Below are positions 15,918 to 22,810 of a stretch of 36,146 bases of DNA, piece after piece. The position numbers were made by a program, and so were the translations under genes. The DNA comes from CAZNGF01 sp964572855 (lineage in GTDB: Bacteria; Bipolaricaulota; Bipolaricaulia; RBG-16-55-9; JAJCYT01). The notes under the pieces are model-generated. The model made no database searches. It was given only the letters and a program-made list of their open reading frames with translations, and was not told where the DNA came from. The stretch lies in NCBI GenBank assembly GCA_964572855.1, contig CAZNGF010000022.1:1-36146 (forward strand), given 5' to 3'. Position 1 is the first letter of the stretch. Every line of letters begins with the position of its first letter.

Positions 15918-17626
15918 CGGTCCTCCTCGGCGGCCGGGGCAACCAGCAGGCTTCCCTCTTCACGGGTGACCAGTACCAGACCCGGCTTGGCGCCTTTGGG
16001 CTTTTTCAGGTGTTTGATCCGCGTGCAGATCACGGGGACTTTGGTCGCCCCCCGGCCCTTGGAATAATAAGCGGCCAGTTGGGCGGCTCGCAACCGAACC
16101 CGTTCGGGGACGCCGTCGGGGTCGCCCCCGGTTTGAATCACCACGTGCGAGCCCGGCCGGTCGCGGGCGTGCATCCAGAGGTCGTCGGGCTGCCCGCGGC
16201 GCACGAGTTCGTCGTTCTGCCGGCTGTTGCGCCCCACCAGCACGGTGTAGCCGTCGACTTCGAACCGGCGCGGCTTGGACGCCGCCCGATCGCCGTCGTC
16301 GAGGCGCCGCTCGGCCGCGCGCTCGGGGGGCAGGCCGAGTTCTTGGGCCAGCGCGTTCAGCTCGGCCAGCGTCTCGGCCTGCTCGATTTGGGTCTGGGCC
16401 GTCTCGAGCGCCTCGAGCTCGAGACGGAGCTGGGCTTGGCGTGCCTCAAGCTTGTCGACGCCGCGCTTGAGCTTCTTGTAGCGCGCGTAGCGCTTCTGCG
16501 CGGCCTCCGCGGGGGCCAGCCGCGGGTCGAGCTGGAGCGTGACGCGCTCGCCCGTTTCGGGGTCGGGCAGTTCGACCGCGCCGCTCTTTCCCTCCAGCTC
16601 GCCCAGGTGGATCATGATCAGGTCCGCCTCGCGCTTGATCTCCTCGTAGCGCCCCGCGCGCTTGAGGTCGGCGGCCACGTGGTCGAGCGCGCTCTTGGCC
16701 TTCTTGACGTCGGCCTTGACGGACTTGAGCAGGCGGTTGCGCAGCGTGTCCTCCTGCTGCTCGAACACCTCGGTCTCGACGAAGACGTCGAACGCCTCGC
16801 TCAGGCTCGGGTAATCCTTGTATTCGAGCTCCGCGTAGAGGCGGAGCGGGAACGGCGCGGGGTCTAACGGTTTTCCGTCCCGATAGTAGACGCGCGGCGA
16901 CCAGCCCCCGGAGGGGAGCACGCCAAACAAGGCGGCGATTTCGTCCCACAGCCGGGCCACCCCAGCCTCGCCGAGCGCGTCGGCGGGCGCATTCGGGTCC
17001 AGCTCGGCCCGAAGCGCGAGCTCCTTGCTCAGCCGCGGCCCGACGCCGTGCAGGCGATCCAGCAGCCAGCCCCAGAGTTTTCCATCGGAGCGCTCGAGGG
17101 AGAGGAAAGCGCCTTTGGCCTCGGGCGCGCGCGGGTCGAGCTTGTCCTGCGGGGTCGGGGCTTCGTAGTCGTGCCCGGGCCGCAGGCCCCGCACGTCGAG
17201 CTGGGCGGCGCCCAGCACGAGCCGCCGCTCGGCCTGCGGCTGGAGCAGGACAAGCGTGCCGTGGTGGCCCATGAGTTCGGCGCGCAGCGTGTAGTCGGTC
17301 TCGCGCCGGCGCAGGCGGACGTCGGCCACCCGCTCCAGACCGGCCTGCTCGACGGACTGCACGAAGCTGCCCTTCAGGTGTTTCCGCAGCAGCATGCAGA
17401 AGCTCGAGGGCTGCGCCGGGTTGCGGAACTGCGCTTTCGTCAGGTGGAAACGCGGCGGCTGGCGCGTGCCGATCAGCAGCGTGCGGTCCTGCCGGTCGCG
17501 CGGCGACCACGCGTGGAACGTGAGCAGATCGGGCTTGGGGTGATAGACGCGTTCGATGCGGCTGCCCGCAAGCGCGCGATCCAACTCCTCAACGAGGGCA
17601 CAGAGCGTGAGTCCGTCCAAGGTCAT
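15914..17626 (-). CDS. Rqc2/RqcH-like ribosome quality control factor (NFACT family)
   Basis: The 570-residue NFACT protein carries NFACT-N (about 1-250, DGLTLCALVEEL), a coiled-coil middle (about 290-400) and NFACT-R near the C-terminus (DDLWMHARDRPGSHVVI). Characterised relatives bind obstructed 60S/50S subunits carrying peptidyl-tRNA and recruit tRNA to add C-terminal tails that mark stalled chains for degradation. Older annotations call the family fibronectin-binding protein. The dipeptide at the position of the essential Asp-Arg pair reads Glu98-Arg99 (AGLERVADV). A TACAAT hexamer lies 6 bp before the ATG with no Shine-Dalgarno, so the transcript may be leaderless. It heads the operon with rhomboid and M50. 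Confidence 0.92.
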   Translation of the reverse strand: MTLDGLTLCALVEELDRALAGSRIERVYHPKPDLLTFHAWSPRDRQDRTLLIGTRQPPRFHLTKAQFRNPAQPSSFCMLLRKHLKGSFVQSVEQAGLERVADVRLRRRETDYTLRAELMGHHGTLVLLQPQAERRLVLGAAQLDVRGLRPGHDYEAPTPQDKLDPRAPEAKGAFLSLERSDGKLWGWLLDRLHGVGPRLSKELALRAELDPNAPADALGEAGVARLWDEIAALFGVLPSGGWSPRVYYRDGKPLDPAPFPLRLYAELEYKDYPSLSEAFDVFVETEVFEQQEDTLRNRLLKSVKADVKKAKSALDHVAADLKRAGRYEEIKREADLIMIHLGELEGKSGAVELPDPETGERVTLQLDPRLAPAEAAQKRYARYKKLKRGVDKLEARQAQLRLELEALETAQTQIEQAETLAELNALAQELGLPPERAAERRLDDGDRAASKPRRFEVDGYTVLVGRNSRQNDELVRRGQPDDLWMHARDRPGSHVVIQTGGDPDGVPERVRLRAAQLAAYYSKGRGATKVPVICTRIKHLKKPKGAKPGLVLVTREEGSLLVAPAAEEDR

Positions 17627-17632
17627 GGGCCC

Positions 17633-17638
17633 ATTGTA
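17633..17638 (-). promoter_or_regulatory. -10 element of the Rqc2 operon
   Basis: Minus-strand TACAAT is separated from the ATG (17626) only by GGGCCC. No good -35 hexamer is seen at 16-18 bp. This layout predicts a leaderless mRNA. Confidence 0.45.
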
Positions 17639-17701
17639 TGGAAGCGATCCGGGGAACGCTTACGAACTGTAGGTCTTGCTGTGCTGGCCAGTCGGAACGG
17701 A

Positions 17702-18256
17702 TTAGAAGATCTGATCGAGCGGCAGGGCGAAGCCTGCAAGCAGCGGGGAGGCGAGCGTCCGGCCCGGCCGGTAGGAGGCCACGGTTTCGAAATCCTGCTC
17801 ACCGAGCGACAGGACCTCGACCATGCGGGCGTCGGGGTCGACGAGCCAGTACTCCCGCACCCCGTGCCGGGCGTAGCACGTGCGTTTGTAGCCACGGTCG
17901 CGCGCCTGCGTGGCGGGCGAGAGCACCTCGACCACGAGGTCGGGCGCGCCGCGCATGTCGTCGTCGATAATGTGGGCGCGCTGAGGGGAGACGAACAAAA
18001 TGTCGGGTTGAACCACGTCCTCGCCCAGGATCACGTCGAGGGGGGAAAACAGCACGGCCCCCAAACGATGCTCGTGTACGAACCGCTTGAGGTGAAAAAA
18101 CAGCTCGCCAACCACGCGTTGATGCTTGGAGTTCGGCGACGGCGCCAAAATCAGATCCCCTCCCAACAGCTCGTAGCGTTTGGTCTCGGATGGAGGCAAG
18201 CTCTTGTAGTCCCGCACCGTGAATTTGACCTGCGGGTTGACTTTGGCCATGGGCAT
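17702..18256 (-). CDS. Uma2-family (DUF820) restriction-endonuclease-like protein
   Basis: The 184-residue protein matches the Uma2/DUF820 family with a PD-(D/E)XK-like fold. The segment KRYELLGGDLI is near residue 30, VQPDILFVSP near 100, APDLVVEVLSPATQARDRGYKRTCYARHGVREYWLVDP carries the Asp, Glu-x-Leu and Lys positions, and a beta-rich tail ends the protein. The family is abundant in cyanobacteria and other environmental bacteria, and its role is unclear. Three in-frame ATGs exist; the one at 18256 has GGAGG 5 bp upstream and is preferred to 18286. It is monocistronic and divergent from the NadM operon. Confidence 0.85.
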   Translation of the reverse strand: MPMAKVNPQVKFTVRDYKSLPPSETKRYELLGGDLILAPSPNSKHQRVVGELFFHLKRFVHEHRLGAVLFSPLDVILGEDVVQPDILFVSPQRAHIIDDDMRGAPDLVVEVLSPATQARDRGYKRTCYARHGVREYWLVDPDARMVEVLSLGEQDFETVASYRPGRTLASPLLAGFALPLDQIF

Positions 18257-18311
18257 CACCGCCTCCAGCGTACGCTCTCTTGTCATATAAATCAACCCAG
18301 CAGCGCGGTTT

Positions 18312-18340
18312 TTGCCGATCAAACCGCTCAGCGCTACAAT
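18312..18340 (+). promoter_or_regulatory. Predicted promoter of the NadM operon
   Basis: TTGCCG (18312-18317) and TACAAT (18335-18340) are spaced by 17 bp and lie 24 bp upstream of the ATG, leaving room for GAAAGGA. Confidence 0.65.
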
Positions 18341-18364
18341 CGAGTCCCATTTGGAAAGGAAGCT

Positions 18365-18886
18365 ATGAAACGAGCCTTGTTCCTGGGCCGCTTTCAGCCC
18401 TACCACAAGGGGCACCAGAGCGTCGTGGAGCAGATCGCGCGCGAGGCCGACGAGCTCATCATCGCCATCGGCAGCGCGCAGTGGAGTCACGACCCGGCCA
18501 ACCCCTTCACGGCGGGCCAGCGCATCATGATGATCACGCGCGCCGTGGAACCTCTGCGGATCACAACCTACGTGCTGCCGATCGAGGACATCCAGCGCAA
18601 CGCGCTCTACGTCTCGCACATCCGCTCGCTCACGCCCCCGTTCGAGGTGGTGTACTCCAACAACCCGCTGGTGGTCCAACTGTTCCGCGATGCGGGCTTT
18701 GCAATCGGCCGGGCGCCGTTCGTCGAGCGCGCGCGCTACCGGGGCACGCACATCCGTCAGCTCATGCTCGAGGGCGACGCCTGGCGCGACCACGTGCCCG
18801 CGGTCGTGGCCGACGTCATCGACGAGATCGGCGCGATCCCCCGCCTGCGCGAGCTCAACCACCCGGACACCGCACCCGCGTTTTAG
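18365..18886 (+). CDS. nadM: Archaeal-type nicotinamide-nucleotide adenylyltransferase (NadM-like)
   Basis: The 173-residue nucleotidyltransferase-fold protein has GRFQPYHKGH at residues 8-17, the HxGH ATP-binding signature in the form typical of archaeal NMN adenylyltransferase. RYRGTHIRQLM near 125 corresponds to the second signature. It would join ATP and NMN to make NAD. The archaeal-type enzyme is uncommon in bacteria, where NadD is the rule. The ATG at 18365 follows GGAAAGGA. An HD-domain gene starts 10 bp after its stop and an M20 peptidase follows, so the three form one transcription unit. A related nucleotidyltransferase activity on another nucleotide cannot be excluded. Confidence 0.88.
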   Translation: MKRALFLGRFQPYHKGHQSVVEQIAREADELIIAIGSAQWSHDPANPFTAGQRIMMITRAVEPLRITTYVLPIEDIQRNALYVSHIRSLTPPFEVVYSNNPLVVQLFRDAGFAIGRAPFVERARYRGTHIRQLMLEGDAWRDHVPAVVADVIDEIGAIPRLRELNHPDTAPAF

Positions 18887-18896
18887 AGAGGAGCCC

Positions 18897-19667
18897 ATGG
18901 CCATTACCCTGCCCGTCCAGGGCAACCGGACGTTGGAAGCCGTGCTAAACAAGGTCAACGCGCACGTCACGCTCAACACGTGGTGGACCTGCTGCAACAT
19001 CAACGCCATCAACCGCATGCACATCAACGACCACGGCCCGGTCCACATCAAGATCGTGAGCAACATCGCGCTCAAGATCCTGCGCCTGCTGCGCGAGGTG
19101 GGCGTGACCTCGAGCATCGCGCACGACCACAAGCTCAGCGAGGAGGACGCCGAGGTCGTCGTGCTGCTGGCGGTGTGCTTCCACGACATCGGCCACATCG
19201 TGCACCGCGACCAGCACGAGCCGTTTTCGGTGGGCATCGCCATCCCGCTGCTGCGCGAGCTTTTGAGCGACGTCTACGAGGAGCGCGAGCGGGCGGTCGT
19301 CATCTCCGAGGTCTTGCACGCCGTCTACGCGCACGACACCCACGTGGAACCGTTCACGGTCGAGGCCGGCTGCGTCAAGGTGGCCGACGCCCTCGACATG
19401 GAGCAGGGCCGGGCGCGCATCCCGTTCTCGCTGGGCGAGCCCACCATCCACGCCGTCTCGGCGCTGGCCATCGAGAAGGTCTCGGTCACCAAGGGCGAGC
19501 AAAAGCCGATCTGCATCACGGTCAAGATGACCAACTCGGCCGGCATCTTCCAGCTCGACAACCTGCTCAAGGGCAAGGTGCAAAACTCCGGCCTGAGCCA
19601 GTACGTCGAGATCAAGGCCCACATCGAGGGCGAGGAGAAGAAGATCGTCGAAAACTACAACATCTAA
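18897..19667 (+). CDS. HD-domain phosphohydrolase-like protein
   Basis: The 256-residue protein has the HD-superfamily metal site. An upstream His lies in NDHGPVHIKIV (about residue 50), the HD pair in CFHDIGHIVHRDQHEP (about 94-109) and a downstream Asp in VADALDMEQGRARIP. The fold fits metal-dependent phosphohydrolases acting on nucleotides or nucleotide second messengers. A C-terminal part of about 90 residues after the HD core (EKVSVTKGEQKPICI, SQYVEIKAHIEG) looks like a small beta domain. It lies 10 bp from the NadM-like gene with GAGAGGAG as the ribosome site. The operon suggests a role in pyridine-nucleotide turnover, which is inference. Confidence 0.82.
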   Translation: MAITLPVQGNRTLEAVLNKVNAHVTLNTWWTCCNINAINRMHINDHGPVHIKIVSNIALKILRLLREVGVTSSIAHDHKLSEEDAEVVVLLAVCFHDIGHIVHRDQHEPFSVGIAIPLLRELLSDVYEERERAVVISEVLHAVYAHDTHVEPFTVEAGCVKVADALDMEQGRARIPFSLGEPTIHAVSALAIEKVSVTKGEQKPICITVKMTNSAGIFQLDNLLKGKVQNSGLSQYVEIKAHIEGEEKKIVENYNI

Positions 19668-19694
19668 CGCGCCGCTGGCGCTGAAGGAGTCGGC

Positions 19695-21065
19695 ATGAGC
19701 CAAGCTGCACTCGAACACGCCCAAGCTCACCGCGCCCAGGCGCTCGACGAACTCAAAGCGCTGCTGCGCATCCCGAGCGTCAGCACGCTGCCCGCACACC
19801 GGGAGGACATCCGCCGGGCGGCCGAGTGGCTCCAGGCGCACCTGAGCGGGATCGGGCTGGAGCACGCCCAGCTCGTCGAGACCGGGGGCCACCCGGTGGT
19901 CTACGCCGACTGGCTGGGCGCGCCGGATGCGCCTACCGTGCTGGTCTACGGCCACTACGACGTCCAGCCCGTGGACCCCGAGGACCTGTGGGACACGCCG
20001 CCGTTCGAGCCCACCGTCAAGGGCGACGACCTGTTCGCGCGCGGGGCCTCGGACGACAAGGGCCAGACGTTCGCGCACGTCAAGGCCGTCGAGGCGTATT
20101 TGCGGACGCAGGGCGCGCTTCCCGTGAACGTGAAGTTCCTGATCGAGGGCGAGGAGGAGATCGGCAGTAAGCACCTGAAGCGAACGCTGCAAGAGAACGC
20201 CGAGCTGTTCCGCGCCGACGCCTGCGTGATCTCGGACTCGCACATCTTGGGGCCGGAGCGCCCCTCGATCGTCTACGGCCTGCGCGGGATGGTCTACGGC
20301 GAGATCGCGGTCACGGGCCCCTCGCACGACCTGCACTCGGGCTCCTACGGCGGCGGCGTGCACAACCCGCTGCAGGCCCTCTGCGAGGTTCTGGCCCAGC
20401 TGCACGACGGGCAGGGCCGGGTCACGATCCCCGGTTTCTACGAGCGCGTGCGCGACCTGCCCGCCGACGAGCGCGACGCGTTGAACGCGCTCAAGCTCTC
20501 GGACGAGGACTTCCTGCAAGAGTCGGGCGCGCCGGCCACCTGGGGCGAGGCGGGCTACTCGACCCGCGAGCGCCTGGGCGCCCGGCCCACGCTCGAGATC
20601 CACGGCATCCGCGGCGGCTTCACGGGCGAGGGCGCCAAGACGGTCATCCCCGCCCAAGCGCTGGCCAAGGTGAGCATGCGCCTGGCCGCGCACCAGTCCG
20701 GCGCGGAGATCGCGCGCCTGTTCGAGGAACACGTCAAGGCGCTCGCGCCCGACACGGTGCGCGTTCAGGTGAACGTGCTGCAGACGGCCGACCCCGCGCT
20801 CACCGACCGCAACGACCCAGCGGTTCAGGCCGCCGCGCGCGCGTATGAGGCCAGCTTCGGCGCCCCGCCCGTCTACATGCTGGAGGGCGGCAGCATCCCC
20901 GTCGTGGAAACGCTCCAGAAGCTCTACGACCTGCCCGTGGTCCTGATGGGCTTCGGCCTTCCGGACGACCGGCTCCACTCCCCCAACGAGAAGTTCCACC
21001 TGCCCAACTTCGAGCGCGGGATCGCGTGTTGTATTCATTTTTTGGGCGAGATGGCGGGGGTTTAG
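19695..21065 (+). CDS. M20-family metallopeptidase (dipeptidase/deacylase)
   Basis: The 456-residue zinc hydrolase has the M20 motif chain. GHYDVQP near residue 86 supplies the first zinc His, GASDDKG near 118 the bridging Asp, and EGEEEIGS near 153 the general-base Glu. The dimerisation or lid domain (about 200-370) contains the conserved DLHSGSYGGGVHNP. The C-terminal active-site His region is NEKFHLPNF. It most resembles the dipeptidase/carnosinase-like branch acting on dipeptides or N-acyl amino acids. AAGGAG precedes the ATG. It is the third gene of the NadM-HD-M20 operon, with a 27-bp gap. It is probably cytoplasmic as no signal peptide is seen. Confidence 0.92.
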   Translation: MSQAALEHAQAHRAQALDELKALLRIPSVSTLPAHREDIRRAAEWLQAHLSGIGLEHAQLVETGGHPVVYADWLGAPDAPTVLVYGHYDVQPVDPEDLWDTPPFEPTVKGDDLFARGASDDKGQTFAHVKAVEAYLRTQGALPVNVKFLIEGEEEIGSKHLKRTLQENAELFRADACVISDSHILGPERPSIVYGLRGMVYGEIAVTGPSHDLHSGSYGGGVHNPLQALCEVLAQLHDGQGRVTIPGFYERVRDLPADERDALNALKLSDEDFLQESGAPATWGEAGYSTRERLGARPTLEIHGIRGGFTGEGAKTVIPAQALAKVSMRLAAHQSGAEIARLFEEHVKALAPDTVRVQVNVLQTADPALTDRNDPAVQAAARAYEASFGAPPVYMLEGGSIPVVETLQKLYDLPVVLMGFGLPDDRLHSPNEKFHLPNFERGIACCIHFLGEMAGV

Positions 21066-21084
21066 CAGCTTCGATTGACACTTC

Positions 21085-21112
21085 GTAGGGGCGCTTCGCG
21101 AAGCGCCCCTAC
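21085..21112. repeat. 28-bp perfect palindrome, GTAGGGGCG family
   Basis: Arms GTAGGGGCGCTTCG (21085-21098) and the exact complement (21099-21112) meet without a loop. It lies 20 bp after the M20 stop and between convergent genes. The outer nine bases are shared with the palindromes at 22737 and 28971. Confidence 0.9.
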
Positions 21113-21138
21113 TTGTATTTGCTGACGACAACGGCGAA

Positions 21139-21158
21139 GGGCAGGCGTGAGCCTGCCC
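21139..21158. repeat. GGGCAGGC hairpin
   Basis: GGGCAGGC (21139-21146) and GCCTGCCC (21151-21158) pair around GTGA. The same arm sequence forms the hairpin at 1711-1727. It lies 38 bp downstream of the amidase stop codon. Confidence 0.65.
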
Positions 21159-21196
21159 CGTCCCCGCTGGCGTTTCCGAATGGTGGCGTGGTTTCG

Positions 21197-21832
21197 CTAC
21201 AAATTCTTCAAGTAATCGAGCACCCCGGCGACGATGGCGTCGGCCACCTTGAGCTGGTAGGCAAGCTGGTTGAGCCTGCGCTCCTCGTCCGGGTTGGTCA
21301 AAAAACCCGTTTCGACCAAAGCCGAGGGCATGTCCGCGTGGCGCAGGTAGAGGTGCTGCTCCTTCACGCCGCGGTCGCGCGCGGTGAGCTGCCGGATCAT
21401 GACCTGCTGCAGCGCGCCGGCCAGCGCCGCGCTCTGGCGCCGCTTGACCCCGGTGAGCCGCTCGGAGATGAGCGTCTCGATTCCCTCCGCCCGCGCGTCC
21501 GAATGCGCGTTGGCGTGGATGCTCACGTAGAGGTCGGCCCGGTGACGGTTGGCGATGTCCGTGCGCTCGGTCAGTTCCAAAAAGCGGTCGTCGCTGCGCG
21601 TGAGCACGACCGTGAGCTCCGGGTGGGCGAACGAGCGCAGCCGCACGATCTTGGCGAGCTTGAGGTTCAGGTCCTTCTCCAGCGTGCCGTGGAAGCCGCG
21701 CGCGCCGGGATCGTGGCCGCCGTGCCCGGCGTCGATCACGACCAAGAACGGCGCCCGCGCGCCCGACAGGCTCGCCGAGGGCAGGCTCAACAGCACGATG
21801 AACCCGATCAGGTAAAGGGCAACGCCTCGCAT
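21197..21832 (-). CDS. N-acetylmuramoyl-L-alanine amidase (Amidase_3)
   Basis: The 211-residue exported amidase has a signal peptide or anchor (MRGVALYLIGFIVLLSLPSAS) followed at once by the zinc-amidase domain. DAGHGGHDPGA near residue 34 carries the first His and the remaining motifs are LTERTDIANRH, SIHANAH and ETGFLTNPDEERRL with the catalytic Glu. It cleaves the bond between N-acetylmuramic acid and the L-Ala of peptidoglycan stem peptides in the periplasm or wall, for cell separation or turnover. There is no AMIN or SPOR domain, so it is a minimal form. GGAGGAGG precedes the ATG. It is monocistronic and divergent from the histidine phosphatase. Confidence 0.93.
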   Translation of the reverse strand: MRGVALYLIGFIVLLSLPSASLSGARAPFLVVIDAGHGGHDPGARGFHGTLEKDLNLKLAKIVRLRSFAHPELTVVLTRSDDRFLELTERTDIANRHRADLYVSIHANAHSDARAEGIETLISERLTGVKRRQSAALAGALQQVMIRQLTARDRGVKEQHLYLRHADMPSALVETGFLTNPDEERRLNQLAYQLKVADAIVAGVLDYLKNL

Positions 21833-21968
21833 GGTCCTCCTCCGCTGGAAGCTGTTCGTGCCTTGACGCTACCGTACCGTAGCCGGGACGGCGCGCGTTC
21901 TTCTATGATCCGCATCACCCAAGTGTTCCCGTTCAACGTCGCCCCCGTTACAGTCGCGCCGGGGCGCA

Positions 21969-21997
21969 TTGCGCCCGGAGCGGCGCGCGCCCATACT
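21969..21997 (+). promoter_or_regulatory. Predicted leaderless promoter of the histidine phosphatase gene
   Basis: TTGCGC (21969-21974) and CATACT (21992-21997) are spaced by 17 bp. The ATG starts at 22005, about where transcription should begin, and no Shine-Dalgarno is present. Confidence 0.5.
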
Positions 21998-22004
21998 CCG
22001 GGGC

Positions 22005-22715
22005 ATGAGTGTGCTCGCGTTCGTACGGCACGGCCAAGCCTCGGCCGGCAGCGACGACTACGACCGGCTCTCGCCGCTGGGCGAGCGCCAGGCGCGCCTG
22101 CTCGGCGAGCACTGGGCGCGCTGGGGCGCGACCTTCGAGCGCGCCTACGTCGGTCCGCGCCGCCGGCACCGGCAGACGGCCCAGATCGTGGCCGACGTCT
22201 ACGCCCGGTGCGGTCTCCCCTGGCCCGAGACGAGCGAGCTGCCCGCGCTGGACGAGTATCCGGCCTTCGATCTGGTGCGGCTCAGCCTGCCCGAGCTGGT
22301 CGAGTGCGACCCCGTGATTCAAAAAAGCGTGCCGCCCGACTACGCCGCCAACGGCGCACTCGTGTTCGACGGGCTCAGCCGCGTGTTCAAGCGCGTGACC
22401 GAGCTTTGGGTTCGGGGCGAGCTGGTCGTGCCGGGGCTGGAGAACTGGCTCGAGTTCCGCGAGCGCGTCGAGCGGGCGCTGCCGTCGATGCTCGACGGCG
22501 AGGCCGCGCGCGTGGTCGCGTTTTCCTCCGGCGGTCCGATGGCCTGCCTGCTGGGCGGGGCGTTGGGGCTGAGCGACGAGCGCACGCTGGATTTGATCTG
22601 GCGCGTGCGCAACGGGGCCTACAGCGAGTTTCTGCTCGACGGCGACCGCCTGAGCCTGACGAGCTTCAACGCCACCCCGCATCTGGCCGCGCCGGACCTG
22701 CTGACGAACTACTGA
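22005..22715 (+). CDS. Histidine phosphatase superfamily (phosphoglycerate mutase-like) protein
   Basis: The 236-residue protein begins with the RHG catalytic motif FVRHGQAS (phosphorylated His near residue 9). It continues with LSPLGERQARLLGEHW, a substrate-pocket Arg in VGPRRRHRQTA and a late Glu/His region (VVAFSSGGPMACLLGG). The last segment has Ser-Ser-Gly-Gly where many relatives have a second catalytic His (typically SHGG), so the usual second His appears replaced, which may lower or change activity. The substrate is unknown. The ATG at 22005 is preferred because homology begins there; it is probably leaderless. It is a single gene between divergent and convergent neighbours. Confidence 0.85.
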   Translation: MSVLAFVRHGQASAGSDDYDRLSPLGERQARLLGEHWARWGATFERAYVGPRRRHRQTAQIVADVYARCGLPWPETSELPALDEYPAFDLVRLSLPELVECDPVIQKSVPPDYAANGALVFDGLSRVFKRVTELWVRGELVVPGLENWLEFRERVERALPSMLDGEAARVVAFSSGGPMACLLGGALGLSDERTLDLIWRVRNGAYSEFLLDGDRLSLTSFNATPHLAAPDLLTNY

Positions 22716-22736
22716 TCCGGTCGGCTTCACACACCG

Positions 22737-22764
22737 TAGGGGCGATTCGCGAATCGCCCCTACA
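22737..22764. repeat. 28-bp perfect palindrome, GTAGGGGCG family
   Basis: GTAGGGGCGATTCG (22737-22750) is followed directly by its exact complement (22751-22764). It sits 21 bp after the phosphatase stop, between convergent genes. It differs from the copy at 21085 by a C-to-A change matched by the compensating G-to-T change in the other arm. Confidence 0.9.
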
Positions 22765-22810
22765 AAGGCCACCGTCCCATGTCCCCGTGGCTAGCCGTTG
22801 GAGCCGATCG

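Noticed and set aside
18945..21131. A 728-codon minus-strand frame opposite the HD and M20 genes
   Set aside because: Composition is dominated by Val, Leu, Arg and Gly as expected for an antisense frame; both plus-strand genes are well supported.
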